Assembly (NCBI GenBank): GCA_015178975.1
Contig: WHVD01000080.1
Coordinates: 62,001-126,000, forward strand
Direction: 5' to 3'
Length of the DNA stretch: 64,000 bases
From: Hysterangium stoloniferum
Lineage: Eukaryota; Basidiomycota; Agaricomycetes; Hysterangiales; Hysterangiaceae
Shown one piece after another: positions 49,868 through 61,800 of this stretch (position 1 is its first letter; every line of letters begins with the position of its first letter). The position numbers were made by a program, and so were the translations under genes. The notes beneath the pieces are model-generated. The model was not told where the DNA came from, made no database searches, and saw nothing but the letters and a program-made list of their open reading frames with translations.

Positions 49868-52851
49868 ATGACTATGGGCAAGAATCAAACACCTAGGCCT
49901 TCATCAACGCCGAGTAGCTCCATGCCTCGTCAAAAATCTTCTAACCTAGAACCACCCCGTAATGTCACCCTGAGGAAGTCTTCGTCGACTTTTCAAGGAT
50001 CAGCTCCTCTGGAGGATTCCCCCAGAGTAGTAGCTGGATCGTCTACGAACATTCCCCAGCTTCCTCAAGGATCAGCTCCTCCAGAGGATTCCCCTGGAGT
50101 AGTAGCTGGATCGTCAACAAACATCCCCCCCGATCCACCTGAGGAACACTCATCACTCGAGCAGTTGGACACCCCTGGAGCTAATGTTGAGCCTAATCGA
50201 GCACCCACGCCTGTTCTCAGATTCCCTCCAAGACAGGTCATCCTTAAGCAGTTCCTCGGAGGTCATATGGTTTATGCCCAGCCCATCAACTACAAATGGG
50301 ATATGTACTACACCGATCGAATCCCCGAGGATCAGGTTACCCCCTTCATGGAGGAGTACAGTACGGATTACCCTATTTTACCGGAGACTGTAGCAGTCTG
50401 GTTAGGGCATTATCAAGTGATTTTATCGGCGTGGGATTTATTCACGCGACCAGGGAACCTTGAGGATTTGACCCAATCGATTCCTGAATGGTCGAACGAG
50501 GTGATGACCACTATGGAAGGAGGAAGAAGAATTCTCAAGCGGGAGGTGTTTTCTCTGTTCCTTGAAGCACTTCGTACGCATGATGATGTGTTGCAGATCC
50601 TGCATGTCCTGCTTAGCGGAGATCATGTTGTGCCTAAGGTTGACTACCAGTACATGTACATCCGTATGTTGGAAGAGTCTCTCAATGGAGTCACGCCAAA
50701 TCTATCGCTGGCATACCTCACTTTAAGGGGTCAGTTGAAGCGAACCAAAGAAGACTTGATAAGATGGTTTTAGAGGTACTCCTCCCCTATAACGACTCGA
50801 TCCAGGTCCCTGATTTGCCTATCTCCACGACCAATTCGTTCGTTCGCAACTTAAACGGGTCCCCTGATACTCGTTTTCTGCATTCTCTCAACCATCCCGT
50901 AATATTGGAGGATTTTCCACTGGACTTGAGGATGCAGGTGATAGAATGCCTTCAGGAGAAGAGGATTGAGGTCTGCGCTCCCTTCCATCAACCCCAGCCG
51001 TGTCGACTTCTGAATGTGATGGAGATCAAGAGACAAATCACGATGGAGCCAGGCCTAACGTCTCTCCAGGGAGATCACCGCTCTCGCGTCGCATTTGAGA
51101 GAGTCTCCAACAGCCCTAACTTCAGGAATGAAGTGACCACTCTCAGAAACTGATCAGTCGCCAACAAGGGTCGACCGTCCTTCTCCACGGCATTCACTGA
51201 GGGCATAGCTGGCCCAGTTGCTGGTCGAGGATCACTTAATTCAGACGGTCCCTGCCATTCTCTACCGATCACTTCAAACCCTTTCTTGCCATCAGGAGGA
51301 CCCCCTAGCGATTCATCCGGGAGTTCGAATACTTCAGACCGGGGAGGGAACTCAGGACGTGGGGAGTGCCACAATGGAGTGCCTAATATCCCTTTTCGAA
51401 CTCCAATGTGATCTCGAGCTAGTGTGCTTATTGATGACTTACCTAAGGACAAGAAGGTCACTCTTAACACCAACGACCTTAAGATCAAATGGTCTGATCT
51501 CCCTGAATACGACAGAGCGCAATCCGAGGCCCTGGACTATATCATGGACATCATGAGTCTCGCGGAGATATCAGACTCTATGAGTGCGATCTTAGGAGTT
51601 GCTCTGCCAAGATGACTCACGGGGCACGCTAAGGTCTGGTGGAGCACCTTAGACCGTGAGCATCGTACTGAATTCAGTCAATCTCATGGGTCGTTTCTTT
51701 GGGGTATCGTTGAAGGATTGCTTGGAACTCATTGGCATGAATCCTTAGCCTTAGAATGGGAAGCTATGAAATTTCGACAGGCTGGTCACGATTGTGAGAC
51801 ACCCGTCCACTATATCCAACGGAGAGTTAAACTTTATCGTTTCCTGTACGGGTTCCACCAGGACAGAGGGGATGAGACACACAGACTCATTCTCACGCTG
51901 CCTACGGAATGGCTCTACCTTCTTCAAGGACAACCCATCGATGATATCATGAGTTTACAGACTTATGCTAATAACCTGCAAGAAGCTCTGATTAACGCTT
52001 GGGTCCAAACACACCGGGAACGTTACAGGTTCCAGAAACCACGTGTAATGTTATCGGAGGGTCAAGAATTGGATTTTAGAGTCACCGGCGACTCCTCTTC
52101 ACCTAACCATATTCTCATTAGTGAGACTAACGAGAGAGGCTCGACGAGAAGGACCGTTCCAGACATCGCTGATCCAAAACAGGGAAAGCGTCACGGAAAA
52201 ATGTTCTTCAAGAGGAGTAACAAGAGGAGTTCGGTCAAACCCACCAAGGAATGTTGGATATGTGGAAGCCCGGAGCATTTTAAAATAGATTGCCCCCACG
52301 CGGGCAAGATGTCTCATTATGTCTCTATCAATAAATGCTCTGTACAGGATATGTCGGAGGAAACTGAGGAGCAAAGGTTATATGAGGCAGTTCATGGACT
52401 ATCTATACAAGGACAAGTAAATAGCTTTGATGACGAATTGACCATTGTTCCCATTTATACACCCCAAGTCAGAGATGACTCAGTAAGAGAAGGAGATCGA
52501 ATGACTGGCGAAACTCTTTTGTCTGAGGTCTACGTATCCATACTCGCTGCAGATTTTTTCGAAAAGGGAGATCGGTTGAGCACACACCGGCAGGACCTTG
52601 AAGGCCTGACCGAGAACCACTGTCAGATTCAGAATTATGACGAGCAAATCAACTCGGACTCGCTCTGTTTACCTGGAGCTGACATTGACACATTCCCGTT
52701 TGATCCTGGAAACCCCCCCGACTTACTACCGTATGATGACTCAGATTCGGAGGACGGTGATAGCGATCCAGCCGTGGATTCCTCCTCAAAACATATTCCT
52801 TGTCGAAGCGAACGCAGGAATGTAAGCCTGTCCCTGCACAAGGAAAGTAGG
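49868..52851 (+). pseudogene. GyE2 Gag, broken
   Basis: It is colinear with the intact gag at 55609-58585. A frameshift occurs near 50745. TGA codons lie at about 51151, 51410 and 51613, two of them at positions where the intact copy has arginine CGA. The GSAPPEDSPGVVAGSS unit is duplicated as in GyE. The zinc knuckle CWICGSPEHFKIDC is intact near 52255. Homology ends at SERRNV...KES, where the LTR at 52852 starts. Confidence 0.88.
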
Positions 52852-53325
52852 TGTGAGGAGTATGCTTTTACCACAGTATCATTGTGGTAAAACACTCCTT
52901 TTATTTCATTTATATTTTACATATTCTATTCATATTTTTCTATCTTTCATATTCTTCGAATATTGCATATTTCATTAGTTCGAAGCATTGTGTATACTTG
53001 TGGGTGCACTCAGCACCAATTAGAACTCAGACACACTTTAACCCAAGAACCACCACTCGTAAGACACAAACTAGGTCTACTACGAGCGGTGATCAGGGTA
53101 ACGTGTCAGCTACTACATAAGTAGCAGTATCTGAACTACTGAGCACTTCTGGCCTCAAACTGTAATAGTCGAGGCCTCCACTCGAACCATTGCACTCGTT
53201 GACTCCTTCATCATCTCGTGCTCTTTCTCTCATTTTCTCTTATATTGCACCGAATAGGTCAATATCCTTCCTTTCTACTCATTTCTTCGTATATAGAACG
53301 GTCAGAACTTCCGCCACTCTTCACA
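52852..53325 (+). mobile_element. GyA LTR, 474 bp
   Basis: TGTGAGGAGTATGCTTTTAC...CACTCTTCACA is complete at both ends. It is preceded by GTAGG but not followed by the same 5 bp. Solo insertion followed by deletion of adjacent pol sequence would explain this. Confidence 0.85.
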
Positions 53326-53800
53326 GTCACAGTAGTAGTCACACGATACAAACTCAGACACTTTTCAACCCCGACAACCATCACCTGCACACGCAAGTAC
53401 TGGTTCGGGGTCTTGTCTAAAACAAACCTCTACTCTATTTCTCTTCATAGAATTACAATAACTACACTTCACACTGAAACAGTTGAAGTCAGTTACTATT
53501 ATTCGACTCAACTTCAAGCTCTTGCCTAGCATGGTAAGAATATCCATCATAACTCACTTTCTTAGGATATTCTATCTCTTTCGCACAATATATACTTTCT
53601 CTTATCTACTCGGTCATCAGCCCAGCTAGCTACACAATCGAATCGTACCGTAAGGTCGATCCACCCTTGTAATTATCTACTGATCGTACCTTGAAGGTTG
53701 ATCGTAATCTACATTTTAACTACTAGTTGATTGTATTTCATACTATCGCTAGTCAATAACAATCGTATATTGAGTGGTAAACTACTCGACCCTTTATACT
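53326..53800 (+). repeat. LTR-like sequence of an unassigned gypsy subfamily
   Basis: Features shared with the TGTG-group LTRs include AAACTCAGACACTTTTCA, paired inverted words flanking GTACC-like motifs, and the near-terminal GTATATTGAGTGG. The 5' end is missing. Pol homology resumes with CTAGGAGGGGATGAC at 53801. Confidence 0.5.
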
Positions 53801-54405
53801 AGGAGGGGATGACCCCGTGGTTCCCAGGAAATTGTCCAATAGCCCTTTAGCCGACCAATGGATTTTAGAATTGGAAAACCATCAACAGGTGGCATGGGAC
53901 TCGATTGCACAAGCACAAGAAATGCAAGCTCACAGCTACAATAAGAAAAGGAGACTGGTGGAAGATATCTCAGAAGGAGATTATGTCCTAATCAATCCCC
54001 ATTCCCTCGAGCTTGTCGAAGCCAAAGGACCTGGGAGGAAATGTATACAAAGACGAATAGGACCGTTCGAAGTCTTGGAGAAGATCAATCCTCAAGTCTT
54101 TCGACTCTGCGTTCCCTCGGAATATCAACTACACCCAGTGATCAACCGAGACCATCTTAAAAAATACCATCTATCCCCCAAGGAACTCGGATTGAGGGAG
54201 CTACTCGAGAATCCTCGGGAACTAGACTGTAACGACGAGGAGTACGAGGTAGAAGCTATAGTAGGACACAAAAAGCATTGAAATCGACTCCTCTTCCAAG
54301 TTCAATGGAAAGGGTATGGACCAGAAGAGGACACCTAGTTAAATGGCAACGACCTTCGTAACGCACCCGCTCTTCTCAGAGCTTACAAAACTATTTACCG
54401 AATCT
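53801..54405 (+). pseudogene. gypsy Pol C-terminus (integrase tail and chromodomain), GyE2
   Basis: From 53801 the translation matches the end of GyE pol: LADQWILELENH, EDISEGDYVLINPHSLELVE, RRIGPFEVLEKINPQVFRL, then a chromodomain (YEVEAIVGHKK, QVQWKGYG). A TGA follows KKH at about 54279-54281 and a TAG lies in the last third. The RT, RNase H and integrase core expected upstream are missing, having been removed between the gag at 52851 and this point. Confidence 0.85.
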
Positions 54406-54599
54406 AATGATCATTTCACCTTTTCACGATGACAACACTGTTTATTTACTTTAACTCTACTCCTTACTATTCATCCCCCTCGGCCTTTCACCTCAATAAC
54501 CGAGTGGAGCTTGAATTTAATATAAAAATGTAAAACCGCTAAAAGAAAATTTTATCCCCCTATCTCTTCCCTCCACGTCAAACTCTCAAACTAGTACAC
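54406..54599. other. 3' untranslated spacer between pol and ORF3 (GyE2)
   Basis: It is colinear with 63034-63303 of GyE (CGAGTGGAGCTTGAATTTAA against CGAGCGGAGTTTCAATTCAA) and non-coding. Confidence 0.55.
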
Positions 54600-54670
54600 T
54601 GTGTCACAGGACCAACAACCCAAACCCAAATTCCCCAACTTCAAAAGAATACCGCGACCCCAATCTATTA
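54600..54670 (+). pseudogene. ORF3 start fragment, plus strand
   Basis: A plus-strand frame reads KFPNFKRIPRPQ, the N-terminal motif of ORF3, then diverges at the junction with an oppositely oriented copy. Confidence 0.55.
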
Positions 54671-54889
54671 ATACTTCGTCCATCTGTGTAGGGTATGTGG
54701 ACGAAGAGGCTTCCTCCAGCTGCTCAACAATTTCTGTTCGAGGTGGTGGGGGAAGAGAAACTGTCGTTTGAGGTTGAGGTATTCTTTTAAAATTGGGGAG
54801 TTGGGGTCTGGGGGAAGGAGTATATGGAGTGAAAGCAGTGCTGCTTCCCGAGTTGGTGAAGGTGCCTGCTGTGTTGTCCTGCGAGGTGG
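54671..54889 (-). pseudogene. ORF3 N-terminal fragment, minus strand
   Basis: The minus-strand frame contains LPNFKRIPQPQTTV and TEIVEQLEEASSSTYPTQ, matching the ORF3 at 26255-26110 (PNFKRIPQPQTTV, ETVERVEETSSSTNPT). With the plus-strand fragment it makes a head-to-head inverted arrangement. It ends where the GyE LTR begins. Confidence 0.65.
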
Positions 54890-55532
54890 TGTAAAGGGTA
54901 TGCATATATGCATACCTGGACTAAGGAATAATAACTGGATTATAGTACTTTATTATTTACCTTTTATTTTCTTTCTTTATATTCTTTCTATATTTCGAGC
55001 ACACCTTGATTTTGTAGTTCAAAGCTTTGTGTATACGTATGGGCACTCTCGGCGCCAAAAGAGATAGACAACTTTTACCCAGCAGACACCACCTCGTAAC
55101 GACTCAGACGTCGAATAGCGAGAGGTGTCAAGGGTAGTATCTCAGCTACCATAAGGGTAGCATTCTCTAGTCTACTAATAGCCTTTTGGACTCGAACCGC
55201 TAAGGTCGAGTTCCGCTTTCAAGACTTTGCGCTCGTCGACACCGTAGTCGACTCACGCTACTATTACTCTATCCTAGACACTCAGTCTTTAGCTGAGTAT
55301 CTTACTTATTTCTAGCTACTAGTTGTACCGTAAAAGGTCAACTCATTATCTTACTGTTCTAAGCCGTCACGAGCAACTATACAGTTGCTCTTGAGGCGTG
55401 CAGTGCGTTCTTATACTAGTACTAACAGTCTAGTAGTCTATAGTATTGTACTGACGGTCAATACTCTCTAATAGTAGTTGAATAAACACTATTCTTCGTA
55501 TATTGAGCGGTCAGAATCCACCACTCTTCACA
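54890..55532 (+). repeat. GyE 5' LTR
   Basis: 643 bp, ending CACCACTCTTCACA; the same length as the solo copy at 21963-22605. Confidence 0.9.
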
Positions 55533-55533
55533 G

Positions 55534-55551
55534 TGGTGATCCGGGCCGGAC
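55534..55551 (+). promoter_or_regulatory. GyE primer binding site (tRNA not identified)
   Basis: TGGTGATCCGGGCCGGAC starts one nucleotide after the LTR. Its complement would be a tRNA 3' end (...GGATCACCA). The sequence is conserved in all five group copies seen here (about 1510-1490, 26480-26460, 47163, 49793 and 55534). Confidence 0.6.
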
Positions 55552-55608
55552 CGTTCTTTTCCTACGAGGAAAAACTTATTATTTGACTACTAAGACCTGA
55601 ACACGCGA

Positions 55609-58600
55609 ATGACTACGGGCAAGAATCAAACATCTAGGCCTTCATCAACTCCGGGTAGCTCCATGCCTCATCAAAAATCTTTTAACCTAGAACCACCCCG
55701 TAACGTCACCCTGAGGAAGTCTTCGTCGACTTTTCAAGGATCAGCTCCTCCAGAGGATTCCCCCGGAGTAGTAGCTGGATCGTCTATGAACATTTCCCAG
55801 CTTCCTCCAGGATCACCTCCTCCAGAGGATTCCCCCGGAGTAGTAGCTGGATCGTCAATGAACATTCCCCCCGATCCACCTGAGGAACGCTCATTACTCG
55901 AGCAGTTGGACACTCCTGGAGTTAACATTGAGTCTAATCGAGCACCCACACCCGTTCTCAGATTCCCTCCGAGACAGGTCATCCTTAAGCAGTTCCTCGG
56001 AGGTCATATGGTTTATGCCCAGCCCATCGATTACAAATGGGATATGTACTACACCGATCGAATCCCCGAGGATCAGGTTACCCCCTTCGTGGAGGAGTAC
56101 AGTACGGATTACCCTATTCTACCGGAGACTGTAGCAGTCTGGTTAGGGCGTTATCAAGCGATTTTATCGGCGTGGGATTTATTCATGCGACCAGGGAACC
56201 TTGAGGATTTGACCCAATCGATTCCTGAATGGTCGAACGAGGTGACGACTACTATGGAAGGAGGAAGAAGAATTCTCAAGCGGGAGGTGTTTTCTATGTT
56301 CCTTGAAGCACTTCGTACGCATGATGATGTGTTGCAGATCCTGCATGTCCTGCTTGGCGGAGATCATGTTGTGCCTAAGGTTGACTACCAGTACATGTAC
56401 ATCCATATGTTGGAGGAGTCTCTCAATGGAGTCATGCCAAATCTATTGCTGGCATACCTCACTTTAAGAGGTCGGTTGAAGCGAAACCAAAGAAGACTTG
56501 ATAAGATGGTTTTAGAGGTACTCCTCCCCTATAACGACTCAATCCAGGTCCCTGATTCGCCTATCTCCACGACCAATTCGTTCGTTCGCAACTTAAATGG
56601 GTCCCCTGATACTCGTTTTCTGCATTCTCTCAACCGTCCCGTAATATTGGAGGATTTTCCACTGGACTTGAGGACGCAAGTGATAGAACGCCTTCAGGAG
56701 AAGAGGATTGAGGTCTGCGCTCCCTTCCATCAACCCCAGCCGTGTCGACTTCTGAACGCGACGGAGATCGAGAGACAAATCGCAATGGAACCGGGCCTAA
56801 CGTCTTTCCAGGGAGATCACCGCTCTCGCATCGCATTTGAGGGAGTCTCCAACAGCCCTAACTTCAGGGATGAAGTGACCACTCTCAGAAACCGATCAGT
56901 CGCCAACAAGGGTCGACTGTCCTTCTCCACGGCATTCACTGAGGGCATAGCTGGCCCAGTTGCTGGTCGAGGATCGCTTAATCCAGACGGTCCCCGCCAT
57001 TCTCTACCGATCACTTCAAACCCTTTCTTGCCATCAGGAGGACCCCCTAGTGATTCATCTGGGAGTTCAAATGCTTCAGACCGGGGAGGGAACTCAGGAT
57101 GTGGGGAACGCCACAATGGAGTGCCTAATACCCCTTTTCGAACTCCGATGCAGTCTCGAGCTAGCGCGCTTATTGATGACTTACCTAAGGACAAGAAGGT
57201 CACTCTTAACACCAACGACCTTAAGATCAAATGGTCTGATCTCCCTGAATACGATGGAGCTCAATCCGAAGCCCTGGACTATATCATGGATATCATGAGT
57301 CTCGCGGAGATATCAGACTCTATGAGTGCGATCTTAGGAGTTGCTCTGCCAAGACGACTCAAGGGGCACGCTAAAGTCTGGTGGAGCACCTTAGACTGTG
57401 AGCATCGTACTGAATTCAGTCAATCTCATGGGTCGTTTCTTTGGGGTATCGTCGAAGGATTGCTCGGAACTCATTGGCCTGAATCCTTAGCCTTAGAATG
57501 GGAAGCTATGAAATTTCGACAGGCTGGTCATGATTGTGAGACACCCGTCCACTATATCCAACGGAGAGTTAAACTTTATCGTTTCCTGTACGGGTTCCAC
57601 CAGGACAGAGGGGATGAGACATGCAGACTCATTCTCACACTGCCTATGGAATGGCTCTACCTTCTTCAAGGACAACCCATCGATAATATCATGAGTTTAC
57701 AGACTTATGCTAATAACCTGCAAGAAGCTCTGATTAACGCTTGGGTCCAAACACACCGGGAACGTTACAGGTTCCAGAAACCGCACATAATGTTATCGGA
57801 GGGTCAAGAATTGGATTTTAGAGTCACCGGCGACTCCTCTTCACCTAACCATATTCTCGTTAGTGAGACTAACGAGAGAGGCTCGACGAGAAGGACCGTT
57901 CCAGACCTTGCTGATCCAAAACAGGGAAAGCGTCACGGAAAAATGTTCTTCGAGAGGAGTAACAAGAGGAGTTCGGTCAAACCCACCAAGGAATGTTGGA
58001 TATGTGGAAGTCCAGAGCATTTTAAGATAGACTGCCCTCAAGCTGGCAAAATGTCTCATTATGTCTCTATCAACAAATGCTCCGCACAGGATATGTCAGA
58101 GGAAGCTGAGGAGCAAAGGTTATATGAAGCGGTTCATGGACTATCTATACAAGGACAAGTAAATAACTCTGATGACGAATTGACTTTTGTTTCCATTTAT
58201 TCGCCCCATGTCGAAGACAAATTAGTGAGGGAGGAAAATCGAACGACTGGTGAAGCTCTTCTGTCTAAAGCTTACATATCCATACTCGCCGCAGATTTCT
58301 TCGAAAAAGGAGACCGGCTGAGTGCTCATCGGCAGGACCTTGAAGGCCTGACCGAGGACTACTGTCAGATTGGAGATTCTCACGAACAAATCAGTTCGAA
58401 TTCGCTCTGTTCGCCTGGAGCTGATGTTGACATGTTCCCGTTTGATCCCGGGAACCCCCCTGATTTACTACCGTATGAGAATTCGGATTCGGAGGACAGC
58501 GACGATGATCCAGTATTGGATTCCCCTTCGAAGCATGTTCCTTGCCGAAGTGAACGCAGGAACGTAATCTTGTCCCTGCGCAAGGAAAGTAAGAGGCCTC

Positions 58601-58899
58601 GAATCCAATACCCTCGTCCCAGTCATTTGATGAAGGAGGATACTACGATCCTTTATCGAAAATGGGATCCTCCCAGTGGTTACTCTAGCATAGGAGTTGC
58701 AGCGCTCCATGTTTTCGGTCATGTAGGAACTCCCGATTCACCCGAACGCGTTAAAATTCGAATGGACACGGGAGCGGATCTTTCCCTTATATCGGAGGAA
58801 TTCTACAAGGAACTGCAGGGCATGTATAAGTTGAAACAAGGACTCAAGTTACGTCTAATCCAGCTCACGGGTAACGCTAAGGTTATCGGATACTGTTAA
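55609..58899 (+). CDS. GyE Gag-protease, intact frame
   Basis: This 1096-codon frame starts MTTGKNQTS. The N-terminus has a duplicated unit (EDSPGVVAGSSMNI twice). The conserved gag region includes RQVILKQFLGGH, WLGRYQAIL and LQILHVLLGGDH. The capsid-type part (about 520-700) includes SALIDDLPKDKKV and HYIQRRVKLYRFLYGF. The zinc knuckle CWICGSPEHFKIDC is at 796-809. Near the end the protease motif M-D-T-G-A-D appears at about 1052-1057. The frame stops at 58899 inside the protease fold, whose remainder (VPILLGEDFHINY) is in the next frame. The stop is therefore a frameshift mutation, and in an active copy the frame would continue into pol. The gag is much longer than in GyC (408) because of the extra N-terminal domain. 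Confidence 0.88.
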   Translation: MTTGKNQTSRPSSTPGSSMPHQKSFNLEPPRNVTLRKSSSTFQGSAPPEDSPGVVAGSSMNISQLPPGSPPPEDSPGVVAGSSMNIPPDPPEERSLLEQLDTPGVNIESNRAPTPVLRFPPRQVILKQFLGGHMVYAQPIDYKWDMYYTDRIPEDQVTPFVEEYSTDYPILPETVAVWLGRYQAILSAWDLFMRPGNLEDLTQSIPEWSNEVTTTMEGGRRILKREVFSMFLEALRTHDDVLQILHVLLGGDHVVPKVDYQYMYIHMLEESLNGVMPNLLLAYLTLRGRLKRNQRRLDKMVLEVLLPYNDSIQVPDSPISTTNSFVRNLNGSPDTRFLHSLNRPVILEDFPLDLRTQVIERLQEKRIEVCAPFHQPQPCRLLNATEIERQIAMEPGLTSFQGDHRSRIAFEGVSNSPNFRDEVTTLRNRSVANKGRLSFSTAFTEGIAGPVAGRGSLNPDGPRHSLPITSNPFLPSGGPPSDSSGSSNASDRGGNSGCGERHNGVPNTPFRTPMQSRASALIDDLPKDKKVTLNTNDLKIKWSDLPEYDGAQSEALDYIMDIMSLAEISDSMSAILGVALPRRLKGHAKVWWSTLDCEHRTEFSQSHGSFLWGIVEGLLGTHWPESLALEWEAMKFRQAGHDCETPVHYIQRRVKLYRFLYGFHQDRGDETCRLILTLPMEWLYLLQGQPIDNIMSLQTYANNLQEALINAWVQTHRERYRFQKPHIMLSEGQELDFRVTGDSSSPNHILVSETNERGSTRRTVPDLADPKQGKRHGKMFFERSNKRSSVKPTKECWICGSPEHFKIDCPQAGKMSHYVSINKCSAQDMSEEAEEQRLYEAVHGLSIQGQVNNSDDELTFVSIYSPHVEDKLVREENRTTGEALLSKAYISILAADFFEKGDRLSAHRQDLEGLTEDYCQIGDSHEQISSNSLCSPGADVDMFPFDPGNPPDLLPYENSDSEDSDDDPVLDSPSKHVPCRSERRNVILSLRKESKRPRIQYPRPSHLMKEDTTILYRKWDPPSGYSSIGVAALHVFGHVGTPDSPERVKIRMDTGADLSLISEEFYKELQGMYKLKQGLKLRLIQLTGNAKVIGYC

Positions 58900-61800
58900 T
58901 ATTCCCATTTACCTGGAGGACGATAGTGGAACGTTACTGAAGTTCGCGGCAGAAACTTATGTCGTTCGAGGAATGACGGTGCCAATTCTTTTGGGAGAAG
59001 ACTTCCATATTAATTATGAAATTGGTACTCTAAGAGATCAGCCGTTGGGATCTAGACTTATTCTCCCGGGACGACAGGGTTTTATTCCAGCCAGTTCTTC
59101 TAAGGAACCTCAACCTTTGACCTTCACCGTCAATAAGGCCCCTTTCGGGAAGCATGAGAAGGAGTCATCCAAACTCACCTCTCTCCCCGATAAAGGTGTG
59201 CATACTGAAAGAGTCGCGCGAGCCTTGGAGGATTGCACTATCGATCCAGAGTCAGCCAGACTAGTGCCTATTTTTGTTGAAGATCTAAAGGGCGAGGAAT
59301 GGATTGTTGAAGGAATTGTACTGCAAAACGAGGATGGTTCTATATTAGCCACACCAATCACGGCAATTTCAAGGAATAGTGCGGCAGTACCTTTAGCCAA
59401 TCCATCGCTAACCCCTAAGACTATCCGACGAGGGGAGACAATAGGGATAATTCATGACCCTGCTCGTTGGGCTCACAAGCCCAGGTCACTCGAGGAGAAA
59501 GGTTTAATGGTAGCAGGCGCAGACCAAGATCGCACACCTTATCGAAAGTCTCTCTCAACTTGAGGAGGACCGTCAAGTCGCCTCAGAAAGGCCTAAGCCA
59601 CCTGTTGAACCAGAGATTGCAGATCGATTTCGAACCGCCTGGTCCTAAGATGGCTGCAGTGGCTGATAATGAGAAATTTGCCTCAGAGGATCTTCACAAG
59701 TTAGTCAATTTGGGACCGGATATACCAACAGAGGTCCTGCCACGTCTCAGATCAGTTTTGACTGAGAACGTTAAGGCTTTCAGAGTCGACGGACGGTTAG
59801 GGCAAGTGGAATGTAGAGTCCCTGTCCCCTTGAAAGAGGGCGCTCAGCCCATATCCATGCCTATGTTCCCTCGTCCCCTGCCAATAGGAGAGTTATAGAC
59901 GAGCAAATGGATACCTGGTTCGAACAGGGTGTCATTGAGCCATCTAAAAGCCCCTGGGGAGCGCCAGCCTTTGTAGTATATCGCAATGGTAAACCGCGGG
60001 TGGTCATCGACTATCGGAAACTTAACCATCTCTACTGTTCCAGACGAATTCCCTTTACCACGTCAATCGGAGATTATGCAAGCGCTGTCGGGGTCAAATG
60101 TTCTTTCTTCTTTCGATGCGCTGGCTGGGTTTACTCAATTAGAAATGTTGGAGGACGATAAGCCCAAAACAGCCTTTAGATCCCATAGAGGGCTGTGGCA
60201 ATTTAAAAGGATGCCATTTGGGCTCAGAAACGGCCCCTCTACATTTCAGCGCGTCATGCAAACAGTTTTAGCACCCTACTTGTGGATTTTTTGTTTAGTC
60301 TACATCGATGACATAGTCATATTCTCTAAGAACTGGGATGATCATTTGCTTCACCTGAATCAGGTGCTTGGCGCTATCGCTTCGGCCGGTATCATTCTCT
60401 CTCCCAAGAAATGTTTTATCGGATATAATTTGATATTGTTATTGGGTCATAAAGTATCTAGGCTGGGTTTTTCAACCCACCAAGAAAAAGTTCGCACTAT
60501 ATTGGAATTGGCCCCACCCACTAAGGTTTCTGATCTACAACGGTTCCTTGGAATGGTCCTTTACTTTTCAGCATATATACCATTTTATTCATGGATGGTG
60601 TCCCCTTTATTCTCGCTCCTAAAAAAGGGAACACCTTGGACGTGGACTGCTGAACATGTCCGAGCTTATGAGGATGTTAAAACCGCATTAGGATCAGCTC
60701 CAGTGCTGGGACATCCAGTTAGTGGGATGCCCTACCGATTGTATATGGACGCTTCGGATTTTGCCTTGGGTTGTTGCCTCCAACAAGTCCAGAAGATGGC
60801 TTTAGGAGATTTAGTGGACACTAAAATCTATGCCCAAGCCAAATTGGCTTTTGACCGTGCGCAGGACGTGCCATCCTTTGTTCATCGGTACAAAACCAAA
60901 CAGCCCGAGATTGAGTGGTCGGATTCGTGGGGATCCACTTTTGAGGCGACTGAAGTTACTGTTGAACGAGTCATTGCATATTGGAGTCGCACGCTGAAAA
61001 GCGCGGAGCGTAACTATTCTGCTACTGAACGGGAAGCATTAGCAGCAAAGGAGGGACTGGTCCACTTTCAACCTTTCATTGAAGGTGAACATGTCCTGCT
61101 CATTACGGAACATGCAGCTCTGCAATGGGCTAGATCTTACGAGAACACTAATCGTCGACTAGCCGCATGGGGGGCGATATACGCTGCATTTCCAGGTCTC
61201 GAGATTTTGCATCGAGCAGGGAGAGTTCACAGCAACGTGGATCCACTGTCCAGACTCCCTCAGGTACCAGCCTTTGTGAGCCCTATTAGAGATGATTTGC
61301 AGGCTATCACCTCGACTTCTCTGGACAAGAGTACTGAGGAAAAACTATGGAAAGATGAACCCGCTAAGAAAGCGGTCTTCTCTACCATACTCGATTCTAT
61401 GGAGCCCTTCGGAGTAACTCAAAAGGTCCGACGGTCAGAATGGGATACTCATAATGCAATAAGGAACGACCAGGAAGACGAGTCCGACTTCACATTGCGT
61501 CATCCTCAGCTACTAATCAGCATCGAGGAGGGATATATAAAGAAATTTCTAGAGGGTTATTCAAAGGACCCGGTTTTCAGGAATCTCTACGCTTTAGATA
61601 CCCCTTCACCCAACGCGGTTGTTACTCCTTCTCACTACTTCGTGGGAGCAAACCGACTCCTGTACTTTCGCGACTCGGACTGGAAAAGTCGAGTTTGTGT
61701 ACCCAGAACCATGATTAACTCGATTCTAAGGTTGGTGCATGATAACCCTTTTGAGGGAGCACACGCTGGAGGCCAGCGGTTGTTCAACCTGATGAAAGAC

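Noticed and set aside
58885..58975. Programmed frameshift between GyE gag-protease and pol
   Set aside because: The frame change falls within the protease fold and there is no slippery heptamer; a mutation is simpler.
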